From the NCBI GenBank assembly GCA_964499235.1, contig CAZCKC010000011.1, positions 1 to 38,253 of the forward strand: a stretch of DNA of 38,253 nucleotides, given 5' to 3'. The notes under the pieces were generated by a model. That model had not been told where the DNA came from and did no database searches. It saw nothing but the letters and a program-made list of their open reading frames with translations. The DNA comes from JAFGRR01 sp964499235. GTDB taxonomy: Bacteria; Planctomycetota; Phycisphaerae; UBA1845; Fen-1342. Position 1 is the stretch's first letter; the number at the start of each line of letters is the position of its first letter. Positions 14,354 to 22,603 of the stretch are shown piece after piece. Both the position numbers and the translations under genes were made by a program.

Positions 14354-16666
14354 ATGCCAGTGCCGGAGTTTGACACCTGGACGGTGACCAACAGCCGCTA
14401 CGACGCGCACACGCTGGGGCAGTTCAACAGCGTGTGCACCGTCTCGAACGGCTACCTGGGGCTGAAGGGCAACGTGGCGGAAGACCGCGACGGCTACAGC
14501 CCGGTGACGCTGATCAACGGGATCTACGACGAGCTCGACATGTTCGGCACGATCCGCGCGTCGAACGAGGAGCGGCGCTACCTGGACGAGACGAAGTTCG
14601 ACGCGGCCGGCAAGAGCCCGGCGGTCGCGAACCTGCCGAGCCCGCTCTACGTGCGGCTGTTCGTGGACGACCAAGAAGCGACGCTGACGCGGGCGACGGT
14701 GCGCGACTTCTACCAGGGCTTCGATCTGCACAGCGGCGTGTACAGCTACACGTTCATCGCGACGGACGACGGGGGGCGAGCGACGCGGGTCGCGATGACG
14801 CGGTTCGCGGCGCTGCCGCACGCGCACCGGGCGTACATGCGATACGTCGTGACACCGCTGAACCACGACGCGCCGCTGCGGCTGCTGAGCGGGATCGACG
14901 GGCAGGTGCACTCGAACACGACGGGCGAGCGGCAGTTCGCGGTCACCGAGCGGCACGCCCTGTCACCGGAAACCCTCCGCCTGACGGCTCGCACTCCGGC
15001 CCGCGGCCACGACGTCGAGCTGGCCGTCGCCAACGCGCTGCACGTCCCCAGCGACGAGGTCCGCGTGGTCCGCGAGCACGACCGGATCTACACGGAATAC
15101 GTCCTGCCCGGCGGTCGCGATCGGCCGATCACGCTCGACCGCTTCGTCGTGCTGGCCAGCAGCGAGGACGCCCGCCACAACGCGACGATCGACGTCGCGG
15201 CCGAGCTCGCGGCGGCCAAGCGCGAGGGCTTCGACGACGCGCTGATTGCGCAGCGGGCGGCGTGGGCGCCGATCTGGGAACTGGCCGACGTGCAGATCGA
15301 GGGCGACGACCTCGCGCAGCAGTACCTGCGCTTCTGCCTGTACCACGTGCTGGCGGCGATCCCGCGGCACGCGGACCGCCTGCCGGTGCCGGTGAAACTG
15401 CTGACCGGCGAGTACTACCAGGGCAACACGTTCTACGACACGGACCTCTACATCATCCCGTGCTACACGTTCCTGTTTCCGGAATTCGGGCGGGCGGCGA
15501 TCAACTTCCGCTGGCACGGGCTCGAGCCGGGGCGGGAGCTCGCGCGGAAGTTCGGCTACGAGGGGGCGAAGTTCGCCTGGCAATCGGGACCCTACGGCGA
15601 GGAGTGCCTGGGCGACTGGTGGATGTTCACGCACACGAACGTGCACATCAACGGCGATGTCGCGTACATGCTCATGCAATACGTTTGGGCGACCGGCGAC
15701 GAAGGCTTCCTGCAGGCGAAGGGCATCGACCTGCTCGTCGAGACCGCCCGCTTCTATGCGTCGCGCGTCGAGTATGACGCCGCCCGCGACGCCTACGACA
15801 TGCACAACGTGACCGGGCCGGACGAGGGCCACGTCGGCGTCACCAACGAGTTCTACACCAACTACCTGGCCCGCCAGAATCTCCGCTGGGCCGCCGAGCA
15901 GGTCGCGCGGCTGAAGGCCGAGCAGCCGCCGGCCTACGCGGAGGCGACGCGGCGGCTGAAGCTCCGCGACGAGGAGGTCGACCGCTGGCAGGAGGTCTCG
16001 GAAAAGCTGACGCTGCTGTTCGACGAGCAGACCAAGCGGTACGAGCAGTGCGCGGGCTTCTACCAGCTCAAGGAGCCGCCGGCGTTTAGCCGGGACCGCG
16101 AGACGTGGTTCGAGACCGTCTTCCCCTACCAGGCGCTCAACCAGCCCGACGTCGTGATGGCGCTGGTGCTCTTCCGCGACGCGTTCCCGGACGACGTCGC
16201 CCGCGCGAACTGGGACTTCTACAAAGACCGCAGCATGAACTTCTCGTCGATGAGCTTCGTGCTCAACGCGATCATGGCCGCCGACATGGGTGAGCTCGAC
16301 CACGCGCACGAGAACTTCCTGATCTCCGCCGGCGAGGACATCGACGAAGCTCTCACCGGGCGCAAGGACACCTACGCCGGGCTGCACGGGACCGCCAGCG
16401 GCGGCGCGTGGATGGCCGCGGTCTTCGGCTTCGGCGGCGTGCACGTGAGCGAGCAGGGCTTGCGCGTGCGGCCAAAGCTGCCGTCCCAGTGGCGCCGGCT
16501 GCGCTTCAACCTGGTCTACCGGCAGCAGGCGCTGACGTGCGTGGTGACACCGGACGAGGTGGAGGTCAGCACGCATCCCACCGGGACCGGGCCGGTGACC
16601 TTCGAGCTGGCGGGCGAGCCGGTGACGCTGCAGCCCGGCGCGACGGTGAAGCGGACCTATCGGTAA
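14354..16666 (+). CDS. Glycoside hydrolase family 65 enzyme (disaccharide phosphorylase type)
   Basis: Predicted to cleave an alpha-glucosidic disaccharide by phosphorolysis, giving beta-glucose 1-phosphate. The 770-residue product has the GH65 layout: N-terminal beta-sandwich (VCTVSNGYLGLKGN; YTFIATDDGG), then an (alpha/alpha)6 barrel and a small C-terminal beta domain. Signatures are GNTFYDTDLYIIPCY (substrate and aspartate region), YGEECLGDWWMFTHTNVHI, the general-acid Glu491 in NVTGPDEGHVGVTNEFYTNY, and LHGTASGGAW (677-686), the likely phosphate site that separates phosphorylases from hydrolases. ATG at 14354 has GAGGG 3 nt upstream; the open frame before it is inside the HAD gene. Substrate (maltose, kojibiose, nigerose, trehalose) is not decidable by eye. 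No signal peptide, so cytosolic. Confidence 0.88.
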   Translation: MPVPEFDTWTVTNSRYDAHTLGQFNSVCTVSNGYLGLKGNVAEDRDGYSPVTLINGIYDELDMFGTIRASNEERRYLDETKFDAAGKSPAVANLPSPLYVRLFVDDQEATLTRATVRDFYQGFDLHSGVYSYTFIATDDGGRATRVAMTRFAALPHAHRAYMRYVVTPLNHDAPLRLLSGIDGQVHSNTTGERQFAVTERHALSPETLRLTARTPARGHDVELAVANALHVPSDEVRVVREHDRIYTEYVLPGGRDRPITLDRFVVLASSEDARHNATIDVAAELAAAKREGFDDALIAQRAAWAPIWELADVQIEGDDLAQQYLRFCLYHVLAAIPRHADRLPVPVKLLTGEYYQGNTFYDTDLYIIPCYTFLFPEFGRAAINFRWHGLEPGRELARKFGYEGAKFAWQSGPYGEECLGDWWMFTHTNVHINGDVAYMLMQYVWATGDEGFLQAKGIDLLVETARFYASRVEYDAARDAYDMHNVTGPDEGHVGVTNEFYTNYLARQNLRWAAEQVARLKAEQPPAYAEATRRLKLRDEEVDRWQEVSEKLTLLFDEQTKRYEQCAGFYQLKEPPAFSRDRETWFETVFPYQALNQPDVVMALVLFRDAFPDDVARANWDFYKDRSMNFSSMSFVLNAIMAADMGELDHAHENFLISAGEDIDEALTGRKDTYAGLHGTASGGAWMAAVFGFGGVHVSEQGLRVRPKLPSQWRRLRFNLVYRQQALTCVVTPDEVEVSTHPTGTGPVTFELAGEPVTLQPGATVKRTYR

Positions 16667-16669
16667 GTG

Positions 16670-16741
16670 GGCACCGGCGCGACCTTCAGCATCGTAACAT
16701 TAACCTAGTGACCACTTAACCGCCGGCGCGACGCCGGTGCC
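16670..16741. repeat. Inverted repeat between the GH65 and ARH-family genes
   Basis: GGCACCGGCG (16670-16679) pairs perfectly with CGCCGGTGCC (16732-16741). The 52 nt between the arms are comparatively AT-rich and contain CATCGTAACATTAACCTAGT. It fills most of the 110-bp gap and could be a terminator or attenuator inside the operon, or a mobile repeat. Confidence 0.55.
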
Positions 16742-16776
16742 ACGGCTCGGGGGCGGGCGGATAAAGGGTTTGACGC

Positions 16777-18192
16777 GTGACGGACAACGGTCTTGCGGCT
16801 TTGGAGTTCCCGCCGACGACGGTGCTGGCCGAGCTGGCCCGCGACGAGGTGCGGCAGCGGCGCGAGGAAGGCTGCGCCGTCGGTGACCTGGGCGCGCGGG
16901 TTGCGGCCGCGGTGGAAGATCGGGACGCGCTCTGGCGCCTCTATCGCGAACTGACGGCCCTGAAGCCGGCCGCCGACTTTCCGTATCACGAGCCTGACGC
17001 GCTCGACGCGATTCGGGCGGCGCGAGCCCTCGCGCCGACGGCGCCCCAGCCGCCGGCCGCCGACGAGGCCGCGACGGCCGACCGCATCCACGGCGGCTGG
17101 CTCGGGCGGTGCGCGGGGCTGGTCCTGGGCAAGCCGCTGGAGAGCCGTCCGTTCATCGAGACCCGCGGCGCGACGCGACGCTACCTCGAGTCCGCCGACG
17201 CGTTTCCGCTGACGGATTACGTGCCGAACGACCCGGCCGCCCTGGCGGCGGTCGGGGGCGAGCGGCTGCCCTTCCCCGACTCGCAGCGCGGGAACGTGCG
17301 CTTCGTCGAGTCGGACGACGACATCCGCTACACGCTGATGGGGCTCGAGTTGCTGGAGCAGCACGGGCTCGAGGTGACCACCGGTGATGTGGCGGCGTGG
17401 TGGACGCACCGGCTGCCAAGCGCGTTTCTGTTCACGGCGGAGGAGGCGGCGCTGCGCAACCTCTTCCTCCTGCGTGGGCAGTACGACCCGCGAAAGCTGA
17501 GCGACGAGCAGCTCGAACAGGTGCGCTCCTGGCTGAACCCCTACCGCGAGTGGATCGGGGCCCAGATTCGGGCCGACGGGTGGGCGCTGGCGTGCCCCGG
17601 GCGGCCGACACTGGCCGCAACGCTCGCCTGGCGTGACGCCCGGCTCTCGCACGTGAAGAACGGGGTCTACGGCGAAATGTTCATCGCGGCGACGATCGCG
17701 ACCGCACTGCGCCGCAGTAACGCCCGCGAAGCGATCCACGGTGGGCGGGCGCAGATTCCGGACCGCAGCCGGCTCGCGGAAGCGATCGACCAGGTGAGCG
17801 CCTACTGCGATGCGTACGACTTCGAGCGCGATGACCTGGGCAGCGCGATCGAGTGGCTCTGGGACACGTTCGGCGCGTATCACTGGGTGCACACGATCAA
17901 CAATGCGGCCGCCGTGGTGCTGGCGCTGCTGCTGGGACGCGGTGATTTCGGGCGGACGATCGGGCTGGCGGTCAGCGTCGGTTGGGACGCGGACTGCAAC
18001 GGGGCGACGGCCGGCTGCATCGCGGGGGCGCTGTGCGGGGCCGCGCAGCTCCCGCGCCACTGGATCGACCCGCTGAACGACACGCTGCGCAGCGCGCTGC
18101 CCGATTTCCACCCGATCGCGATCAGCGAATGCGCGGCCCGCCACGCGGCGTTGGCCCGCGCCTTCGCGGACGCGCAAGACCCGGCCAACTGA
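16777..18192 (+). CDS. ADP-ribosylglycohydrolase-family protein with N-terminal extension
   Basis: 471 residues from GTG at 16777 (AAAGGG upstream). The ARH/DraG fold starts near residue 105 with RIHGGWLGRCAGLVLGKPLE. The binuclear-metal acidic motifs are visible as VESDDDIRYTLMGL (near 176-189) and SVGWDADCNGATAGCIAGAL (near 400-420). Known members remove ADP-ribose from proteins or small molecules. Many relatives are uncharacterised and, as I recall, often sit with sugar or nucleoside genes. The first 100 residues are a helical, Glu/Arg-rich domain not found in the compact DraG/ARH enzymes. It sits between a GH65 gene and dprA, 7 nt from the latter, so a role in carbohydrate or nucleotide metabolism is as likely as protein de-ADP-ribosylation. 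Confidence 0.82.
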   Translation: MTDNGLAALEFPPTTVLAELARDEVRQRREEGCAVGDLGARVAAAVEDRDALWRLYRELTALKPAADFPYHEPDALDAIRAARALAPTAPQPPAADEAATADRIHGGWLGRCAGLVLGKPLESRPFIETRGATRRYLESADAFPLTDYVPNDPAALAAVGGERLPFPDSQRGNVRFVESDDDIRYTLMGLELLEQHGLEVTTGDVAAWWTHRLPSAFLFTAEEAALRNLFLLRGQYDPRKLSDEQLEQVRSWLNPYREWIGAQIRADGWALACPGRPTLAATLAWRDARLSHVKNGVYGEMFIAATIATALRRSNAREAIHGGRAQIPDRSRLAEAIDQVSAYCDAYDFERDDLGSAIEWLWDTFGAYHWVHTINNAAAVVLALLLGRGDFGRTIGLAVSVGWDADCNGATAGCIAGALCGAAQLPRHWIDPLNDTLRSALPDFHPIAISECAARHAALARAFADAQDPAN

Positions 18193-18199
18193 GGACGCC

Positions 18200-19363
18200 A
18201 TGAGCGCGGTGATCTCCGAGGCCGGCCGGCACCACCTGCAATGGGCGTTGATCGACGGTGTCGGTCCATTGACCTTCCAGAAGCTGCTGATCACGTTCGG
18301 TACGGCGGAAGAAGCGTGGCAGGCGCCGGCCCGCGCGCTCGAGCGGGTGCATCGCGTCGGCGCGGACAAGGCTGACCAGATCGCGTCGCAACGGACCACG
18401 GTCACGCCGCTCGTCGACGCCGAGGTCGCTGCGATCGAGCAGGCGGGCGGGCGGATCCTCTGCCGGGCCGACGCGGACTACCCGGCCGGGCTGAAGCAGC
18501 TGCCCGACCCGCCGATCGTGCTCTACGTCAAGGGCGAGCTGCGCAGCACCGACGCGGTGGCGGTCGCGGTCGTCGGCACGCGGCGCTGCAGCGTCTACGG
18601 CAGCGAGCAGGCCCGGCGCTTCGGCGAGCTGCTCGCAGGAATCGGGGTCACCGTGGTGAGCGGGCTCGCGCGCGGCATCGACGCGTTCGCGCACCACGGC
18701 GCGCTCGACGCCGACGGCCGCACGCTGGCGGTGCTGGGCACAGGCCTGGGTGAGATCTACCCGCCGGAGAACCGGGCCCTGGCCGAACGGCTGGTCTCCA
18801 GTGGGGCCCTGATCAGCGAGCTGCCGGTGCGGGCGGCCGTCCGGCGGGAGAACTTCCCGAGCCGCAACCGCATCATTGCCGGGCTGTCGCTGGGCACGCT
18901 GGTGATCGAGGCCCCGAAACGCAGTGGGGCGCTGATCACGGCGCGGCTGGCGAACGAGTACAACCGCGAGGTCTTCGCCCTGCCGGGGCGCGTCGGTGAT
19001 CCGAACGCGTTCGGGACCAACGCGCTGATCCGCGACGGGGCGGCCAAGCTCGTGCTCGACCTCGAGGACATCGTCAACGAGCTCGGCGAGGTCGGCTATC
19101 ACCTGCAACTCAGGGAGGGCGCCGCTGCGGGGCACGCGCCGCGCGAGCAAGACACACCCGCCGCCGGGCAGCCGACGCCGCTCACGCCGATCGAGCAACG
19201 CGTGCTCGCGCTGATCAGCTGCGACCCGATCCTCCAGGACGTGGTCATCCAGAACGCGGAGTACCCACCGGGCGAGGCGCTGGCGGCGCTGACATCGCTC
19301 GAGCTGAAGCGGCTGATCCGCAGGCTGCCGGGACAGCTCGTCGCGCGCGTGGGACAGGCCTGA
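18200..19363 (+). CDS. dprA: DNA-processing protein DprA (Smf)
   Basis: Binds incoming single-stranded DNA and loads RecA during natural transformation. The 387-residue product has an N-terminal helix-hairpin-helix/SAM-like part, then the extended Rossmann fold: VAVVGTRRCSVYG, VSGLARGIDAFAHHGAL, AVLGTGLGEIYPPENR, SELP, FPSRNRIIAGLS, EAPKRSGALITARLANEY and REVFALPG. A winged-helix-like C-terminal domain (TPIEQRVLALIS ... TSLELKRLIRRLPGQLV) follows. ATG at 18200 has GAGGA close upstream, and only 7 nt separate it from the ARH-family stop, so they are cotranscribed. No com genes are in the window. It converges on the coiled-coil gene with a 31-bp gap. Confidence 0.95.
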   Translation: MSAVISEAGRHHLQWALIDGVGPLTFQKLLITFGTAEEAWQAPARALERVHRVGADKADQIASQRTTVTPLVDAEVAAIEQAGGRILCRADADYPAGLKQLPDPPIVLYVKGELRSTDAVAVAVVGTRRCSVYGSEQARRFGELLAGIGVTVVSGLARGIDAFAHHGALDADGRTLAVLGTGLGEIYPPENRALAERLVSSGALISELPVRAAVRRENFPSRNRIIAGLSLGTLVIEAPKRSGALITARLANEYNREVFALPGRVGDPNAFGTNALIRDGAAKLVLDLEDIVNELGEVGYHLQLREGAAAGHAPREQDTPAAGQPTPLTPIEQRVLALISCDPILQDVVIQNAEYPPGEALAALTSLELKRLIRRLPGQLVARVGQA

Positions 19364-19394
19364 TTGCGGTCAGTTCTTGCAGCGCGGCGGGACG

Positions 19395-22300
19395 TCAGGG
19401 CGTGCTCGTTGTCGCGGAAGCCGTCACGCTCCGTTGCCCGGGCCAGCCGAGCAGCACCAGCCCGAGCACCAGGCCGCCGAGGAACGTCGACCCGCCGGCG
19501 GCCGCGGCTTTCCACGTCCGCCCCGGGTTCGCGACCACTTGCTGGGCCGCATGGATCGCCCCCATCGCAAAGCGGTCCGGGGCGACGGCCGACCGCTCGA
19601 TGTTGGCCAGCTCGGCCGTCAGTGCAGCCTGCTGGGCTTCGAGGTCTTCGCAGATCTCCGCTTGGTAAGCCCGCTGGACCTGGAGGCCACGCTGGCGCTG
19701 CGTCTGCGTATCGAACTCGAAGAGGGCTTCCTGGGCGGCCCCGATCTTGGCCAGCAGCTGCTCGCGGGCGTCGTCGAGCTGCATGACTTCTTCGCGGAGT
19801 TCGGCGACCTTGGCGGCGTGGGCGTCGCGCGCCCGGCGGTCAGCCGCTTCCTGGGCCACCTCGCGGAGATTCGCGGTGCGACGGTTCATTCGGCCCAGCA
19901 CGCCGCGGACCTTGCGGTCGGCCGCGTCAAGCTCGAAGTTCTCCTCGAGCGCTACCGTCTTGGCGGCGGCGTTGAATTGCTCGGCCACGCTGGCCAGGTT
20001 GCGGGTCTCGCCCCGGAGCACGGCCGCCACGACCATGGCGCGGGTCCCGCCGCCGTCGCCCCCGAGCGACTCGATCCGCGTATCGGTGGCCGCGATGGTG
20101 TCGCCGGCGGTCTCGCGGACCCGGCGGACCTGCGTCAGCGCAGCGTTGTGGAGTTTGATCAGGGCTGCGAAGTTCTGGTCGATGTCGATCGTCTCCAGCT
20201 CCTCGCGCCACTTCGGCAAGTCCGTGGTGAGCGTTTGGAGGTACTCGTTGAGGCGGTCGGCGTCGGCCTTCGCCTCTTCCAGGACGCCCGCGACGCTGCG
20301 CGGCGGGTTGAGCTCGAGCTGCTCCGCGATGGCGGCCCCAAGTCCATTGGCGGCTGCTCGGAGCTGCGCGCTGGGCGCGTCGAGCATGACGAGGCCGAGG
20401 CCGACGCTTTCCTGAAAAGCCCGGGCGGCGGCTTGGTATTCCTTCTGGTCCTGCTGGTAAACGGCGTCCTGGGCGAGCAGGCGCTCGACGTCCTCGTCCC
20501 GCACGAGGCCGCGCGGCACGGTGGCCTGGAGCTCGGCCAGGGCGACCCGCTGCGCGGTCAAGGTATCGCTGCGAGCGGCCCGGTCCGCGCGGAGCTGTTC
20601 GAGCCGGGCGACGAGCGGGGCGCGGTCTTCGGCCGGCGGGAGGGTTGCGAGTTGCGCGTCAAGCGAGGCCAGCGCGTCGCGGGCCCGGGCCAGCTGGTCG
20701 GTGACCTGCTCACGACGAAGCTCGAGGTCGGCATAGGTCGCCGGGAGCTGCGGCTCGGCCGGCCGGGCGTTGATGGTCTCCAGGTAAGGATCGACGAGCG
20801 TGTGCAGCAGCGCGGCGCTGGCGGTGCGGTCGGGCAGTGCGATGCTGGCTGAGAGCGTGGCGGCGGTGGGGTCGGTGGCCACCTGCAGCCCGCCGCGGGT
20901 CTGGGCCGTGCTCCAGAGGTCGGCCACGCCGGCATCCGCCGCGACGCGCGACAGCCGCTGTGGATCGGCCAGGAAGCGGGCGTGCTCGGCCAGTACGGCG
21001 TCGACGTCAGTGGCGGCAGTCACGACCGGGACCGCCATCCGCGTCTGCCACACCGGCGGGAAGAGCCAGGCGTAGAGCGCCGCGGCCGCCGCGGCCGCCA
21101 CCGCGCTCAGCACGATCGCCCGCTGCCAGCCGGCGCGGTTACGGGTGACGTGCACGGTCTGCACGACGTCGCGGTAGATGATCTCCGGCTCGGGTGCCCG
21201 CGGAACCGGCTGGACGGCGTGGGCGTCGAGCTCGACGATCCGGCGGACCTGGAGCTGGAGCGCCTCGGCGTGCTGCTCGAGCTCCTGCTGCCGCGTCGCC
21301 AGCGCCTGCTCGGTGACGCGGATGTCGCTTTCGCGGGCGTCGATCTGGGCAGCGCGAGCCTCGGCCGCCCCGTCGGCCTGCGCTGTGGCGGTAGCGTGGT
21401 CGCTGGCCTCGCTGAACATCTGGTCGACGGCGGCCTGCCGCCGCTCGAGCTCTTGCTGCGCGGCGATCAGCTCGCGCAGGTGCTTTTCGTATTCCTTCTC
21501 GCGGGCGGCCGCCCGGGTAAGCCGTTCCTCGAGGTCGCGCTGCTGCTCTTCGATTATGCGGCGCTGGGCCTGGACCTCGTCGGATTGGCGGGCGAGCGCG
21601 CCGCCGCGCTCACGGGTGTCACGCCACTGGTTCTCGAAGGTGGCCTGCTGTTCGAGCAGCCGCTCGCGCTCGGCCTGAAGCAGCTTGGCGTCCTCTTCGA
21701 GCTGGTTCTGCCAGCGCTCGAGCTCCGCCCGGCGGTGGTGGAGCTGTTCGCGGAACGGTTGCAGCTCGGCCGCCAGCACGTCGAGGCGAGCCTGGCGGGC
21801 GTCCAGCTCGAGCGCTCGCTCGGAAAGGCGGCTGCGGGTTTCTTCGAGCGCGGCGCGTTGCGCGGCGATCTCTTCGCGCGCCGCGGTCATGCGCTGTCGG
21901 AGGTCGCGGTCGAGCCGCTTGAGCTCCTGGGTGCGCTGGTGCAGCTCCGCCCGTTCCTCGGTCCGGGCGCTGCGCTCGGCGTGCTTGCGGCGCTCGAGCC
22001 GATCAATGGACCGGCGGACGTGCTCCTTGTCCTGCTCGAGCTGCTGCTCGCGGGCGGTCAGGTCGCTTTCGAGCTCCTCGAGTTGCGCGCGGCGGCGGTT
22101 CAGGTCCTGCTGCTCCTGCCGCAGCGTGTCGAGCCGGGCCGCGATCTGGGCCCGCGCTTGCTCAAGCGAGCGCTCGGCCGCGTCACGCCCTTCGTGCTCG
22201 GCCGCGTTGAAGACCGAGTCGAGGTCCCGCTCGCGTTCCTGCAGCGCCAGCTCGCGGGAAGCGATCGAAGCGAGCCGCTCGCGGATCTCGGCCACCAACG

Positions 22301-22442
22301 GCCCGAACCGGTCCCCCGCGGGCGGCGGGCTGGCCGGCAGCGCCAGCGAATCATCGGCGGCCCGGCGTTCGAGGACCTCGCTGTCGACCGGCGCCTTGCG
22401 ATCGGCCAGTTTGGAATTGGTTTGGGTGTGCTCGTCGGCCAT
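19395..22442 (-). CDS. Giant coiled-coil protein with Wzz-like (polysaccharide co-polymerase) membrane module
   Basis: About 1015 residues from ATG 22442 (MADEHTQTNSKLADRK). Residues 70-415 are an almost unbroken Glu/Arg/Gln/Leu coiled coil, presumably cytoplasmic. A membrane helix follows at about 441-462 (IVLSAVAAAAAAALYAWLF), then some 500 residues that begin like Wzz/PCP proteins (FLADPQRLSRVAADAGVADL, then SASIALPDRTASAALLHTLV with DPYLE). More coiled coil leads to a second membrane helix near the C-terminus (GSTFLGGLVLGLVLLGW). Helix-periplasmic domain-helix is the layout of polysaccharide chain-length regulators; the N-terminal coil is extra. An ATG at 22532 is in frame, but it lies directly at the end of a -10 box, so transcription would begin after it. 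The assignment is by pattern only; another envelope-scaffold role is possible. Confidence 0.65.
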   Translation of the reverse strand: MADEHTQTNSKLADRKAPVDSEVLERRAADDSLALPASPPPAGDRFGPLVAEIRERLASIASRELALQERERDLDSVFNAAEHEGRDAAERSLEQARAQIAARLDTLRQEQQDLNRRRAQLEELESDLTAREQQLEQDKEHVRRSIDRLERRKHAERSARTEERAELHQRTQELKRLDRDLRQRMTAAREEIAAQRAALEETRSRLSERALELDARQARLDVLAAELQPFREQLHHRRAELERWQNQLEEDAKLLQAERERLLEQQATFENQWRDTRERGGALARQSDEVQAQRRIIEEQQRDLEERLTRAAAREKEYEKHLRELIAAQQELERRQAAVDQMFSEASDHATATAQADGAAEARAAQIDARESDIRVTEQALATRQQELEQHAEALQLQVRRIVELDAHAVQPVPRAPEPEIIYRDVVQTVHVTRNRAGWQRAIVLSAVAAAAAAALYAWLFPPVWQTRMAVPVVTAATDVDAVLAEHARFLADPQRLSRVAADAGVADLWSTAQTRGGLQVATDPTAATLSASIALPDRTASAALLHTLVDPYLETINARPAEPQLPATYADLELRREQVTDQLARARDALASLDAQLATLPPAEDRAPLVARLEQLRADRAARSDTLTAQRVALAELQATVPRGLVRDEDVERLLAQDAVYQQDQKEYQAAARAFQESVGLGLVMLDAPSAQLRAAANGLGAAIAEQLELNPPRSVAGVLEEAKADADRLNEYLQTLTTDLPKWREELETIDIDQNFAALIKLHNAALTQVRRVRETAGDTIAATDTRIESLGGDGGGTRAMVVAAVLRGETRNLASVAEQFNAAAKTVALEENFELDAADRKVRGVLGRMNRRTANLREVAQEAADRRARDAHAAKVAELREEVMQLDDAREQLLAKIGAAQEALFEFDTQTQRQRGLQVQRAYQAEICEDLEAQQAALTAELANIERSAVAPDRFAMGAIHAAQQVVANPGRTWKAAAAGGSTFLGGLVLGLVLLGWPGQRSVTASATTSTP

Positions 22443-22532
22443 GCCGCGTACCGCCGCGTTGAGCAGGTGTCGGGCCGAGGGGCTCGCGCGCGTCGCCGCG
22501 CGAGCGGCAGGCGCAAGTTCCGCGCCGGGCAT

Positions 22533-22561
22533 AGTCTACCAAGGCCGCCCACTTGAGTCAG
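22533..22561 (-). promoter_or_regulatory. Promoter of the coiled-coil Wzz-like gene
   Basis: On the reverse strand CTGACT (22561-22556) and TAGACT (22538-22533) have a 17-nt spacer. The start site would fall near 22526, downstream of ATG 22532, supporting ATG 22442 as the real start with a leader of about 85 nt. Confidence 0.55.
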
Positions 22562-22603
22562 CGGCCTTCCGCTCTGGAATATCGGGAACGCACGGAGCGG
22601 GGC

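Noticed and set aside
14963..16576. 537-codon reverse frame opposite GH65
   Set aside because: Shadow with no domain signature; GH65 motifs on the forward strand explain the region.
16705..18405. 566-codon reverse frame opposite the ARH-family gene
   Set aside because: Crosses the intergenic inverted repeat and the dprA start, lacks domains, and is explained by GC bias.
20980..21160. Alternating GCC/GCG runs that look like a repeat array
   Set aside because: They encode the Ala-rich membrane helix of the Wzz-like protein and are not spaced like CRISPR or tandem repeats.
20982..22556. 524-codon forward frame opposite the coiled-coil gene
   Set aside because: Leu/Glu/Val-rich mirror of a heptad-repeat gene; coiled-coil genes commonly give long antisense frames.
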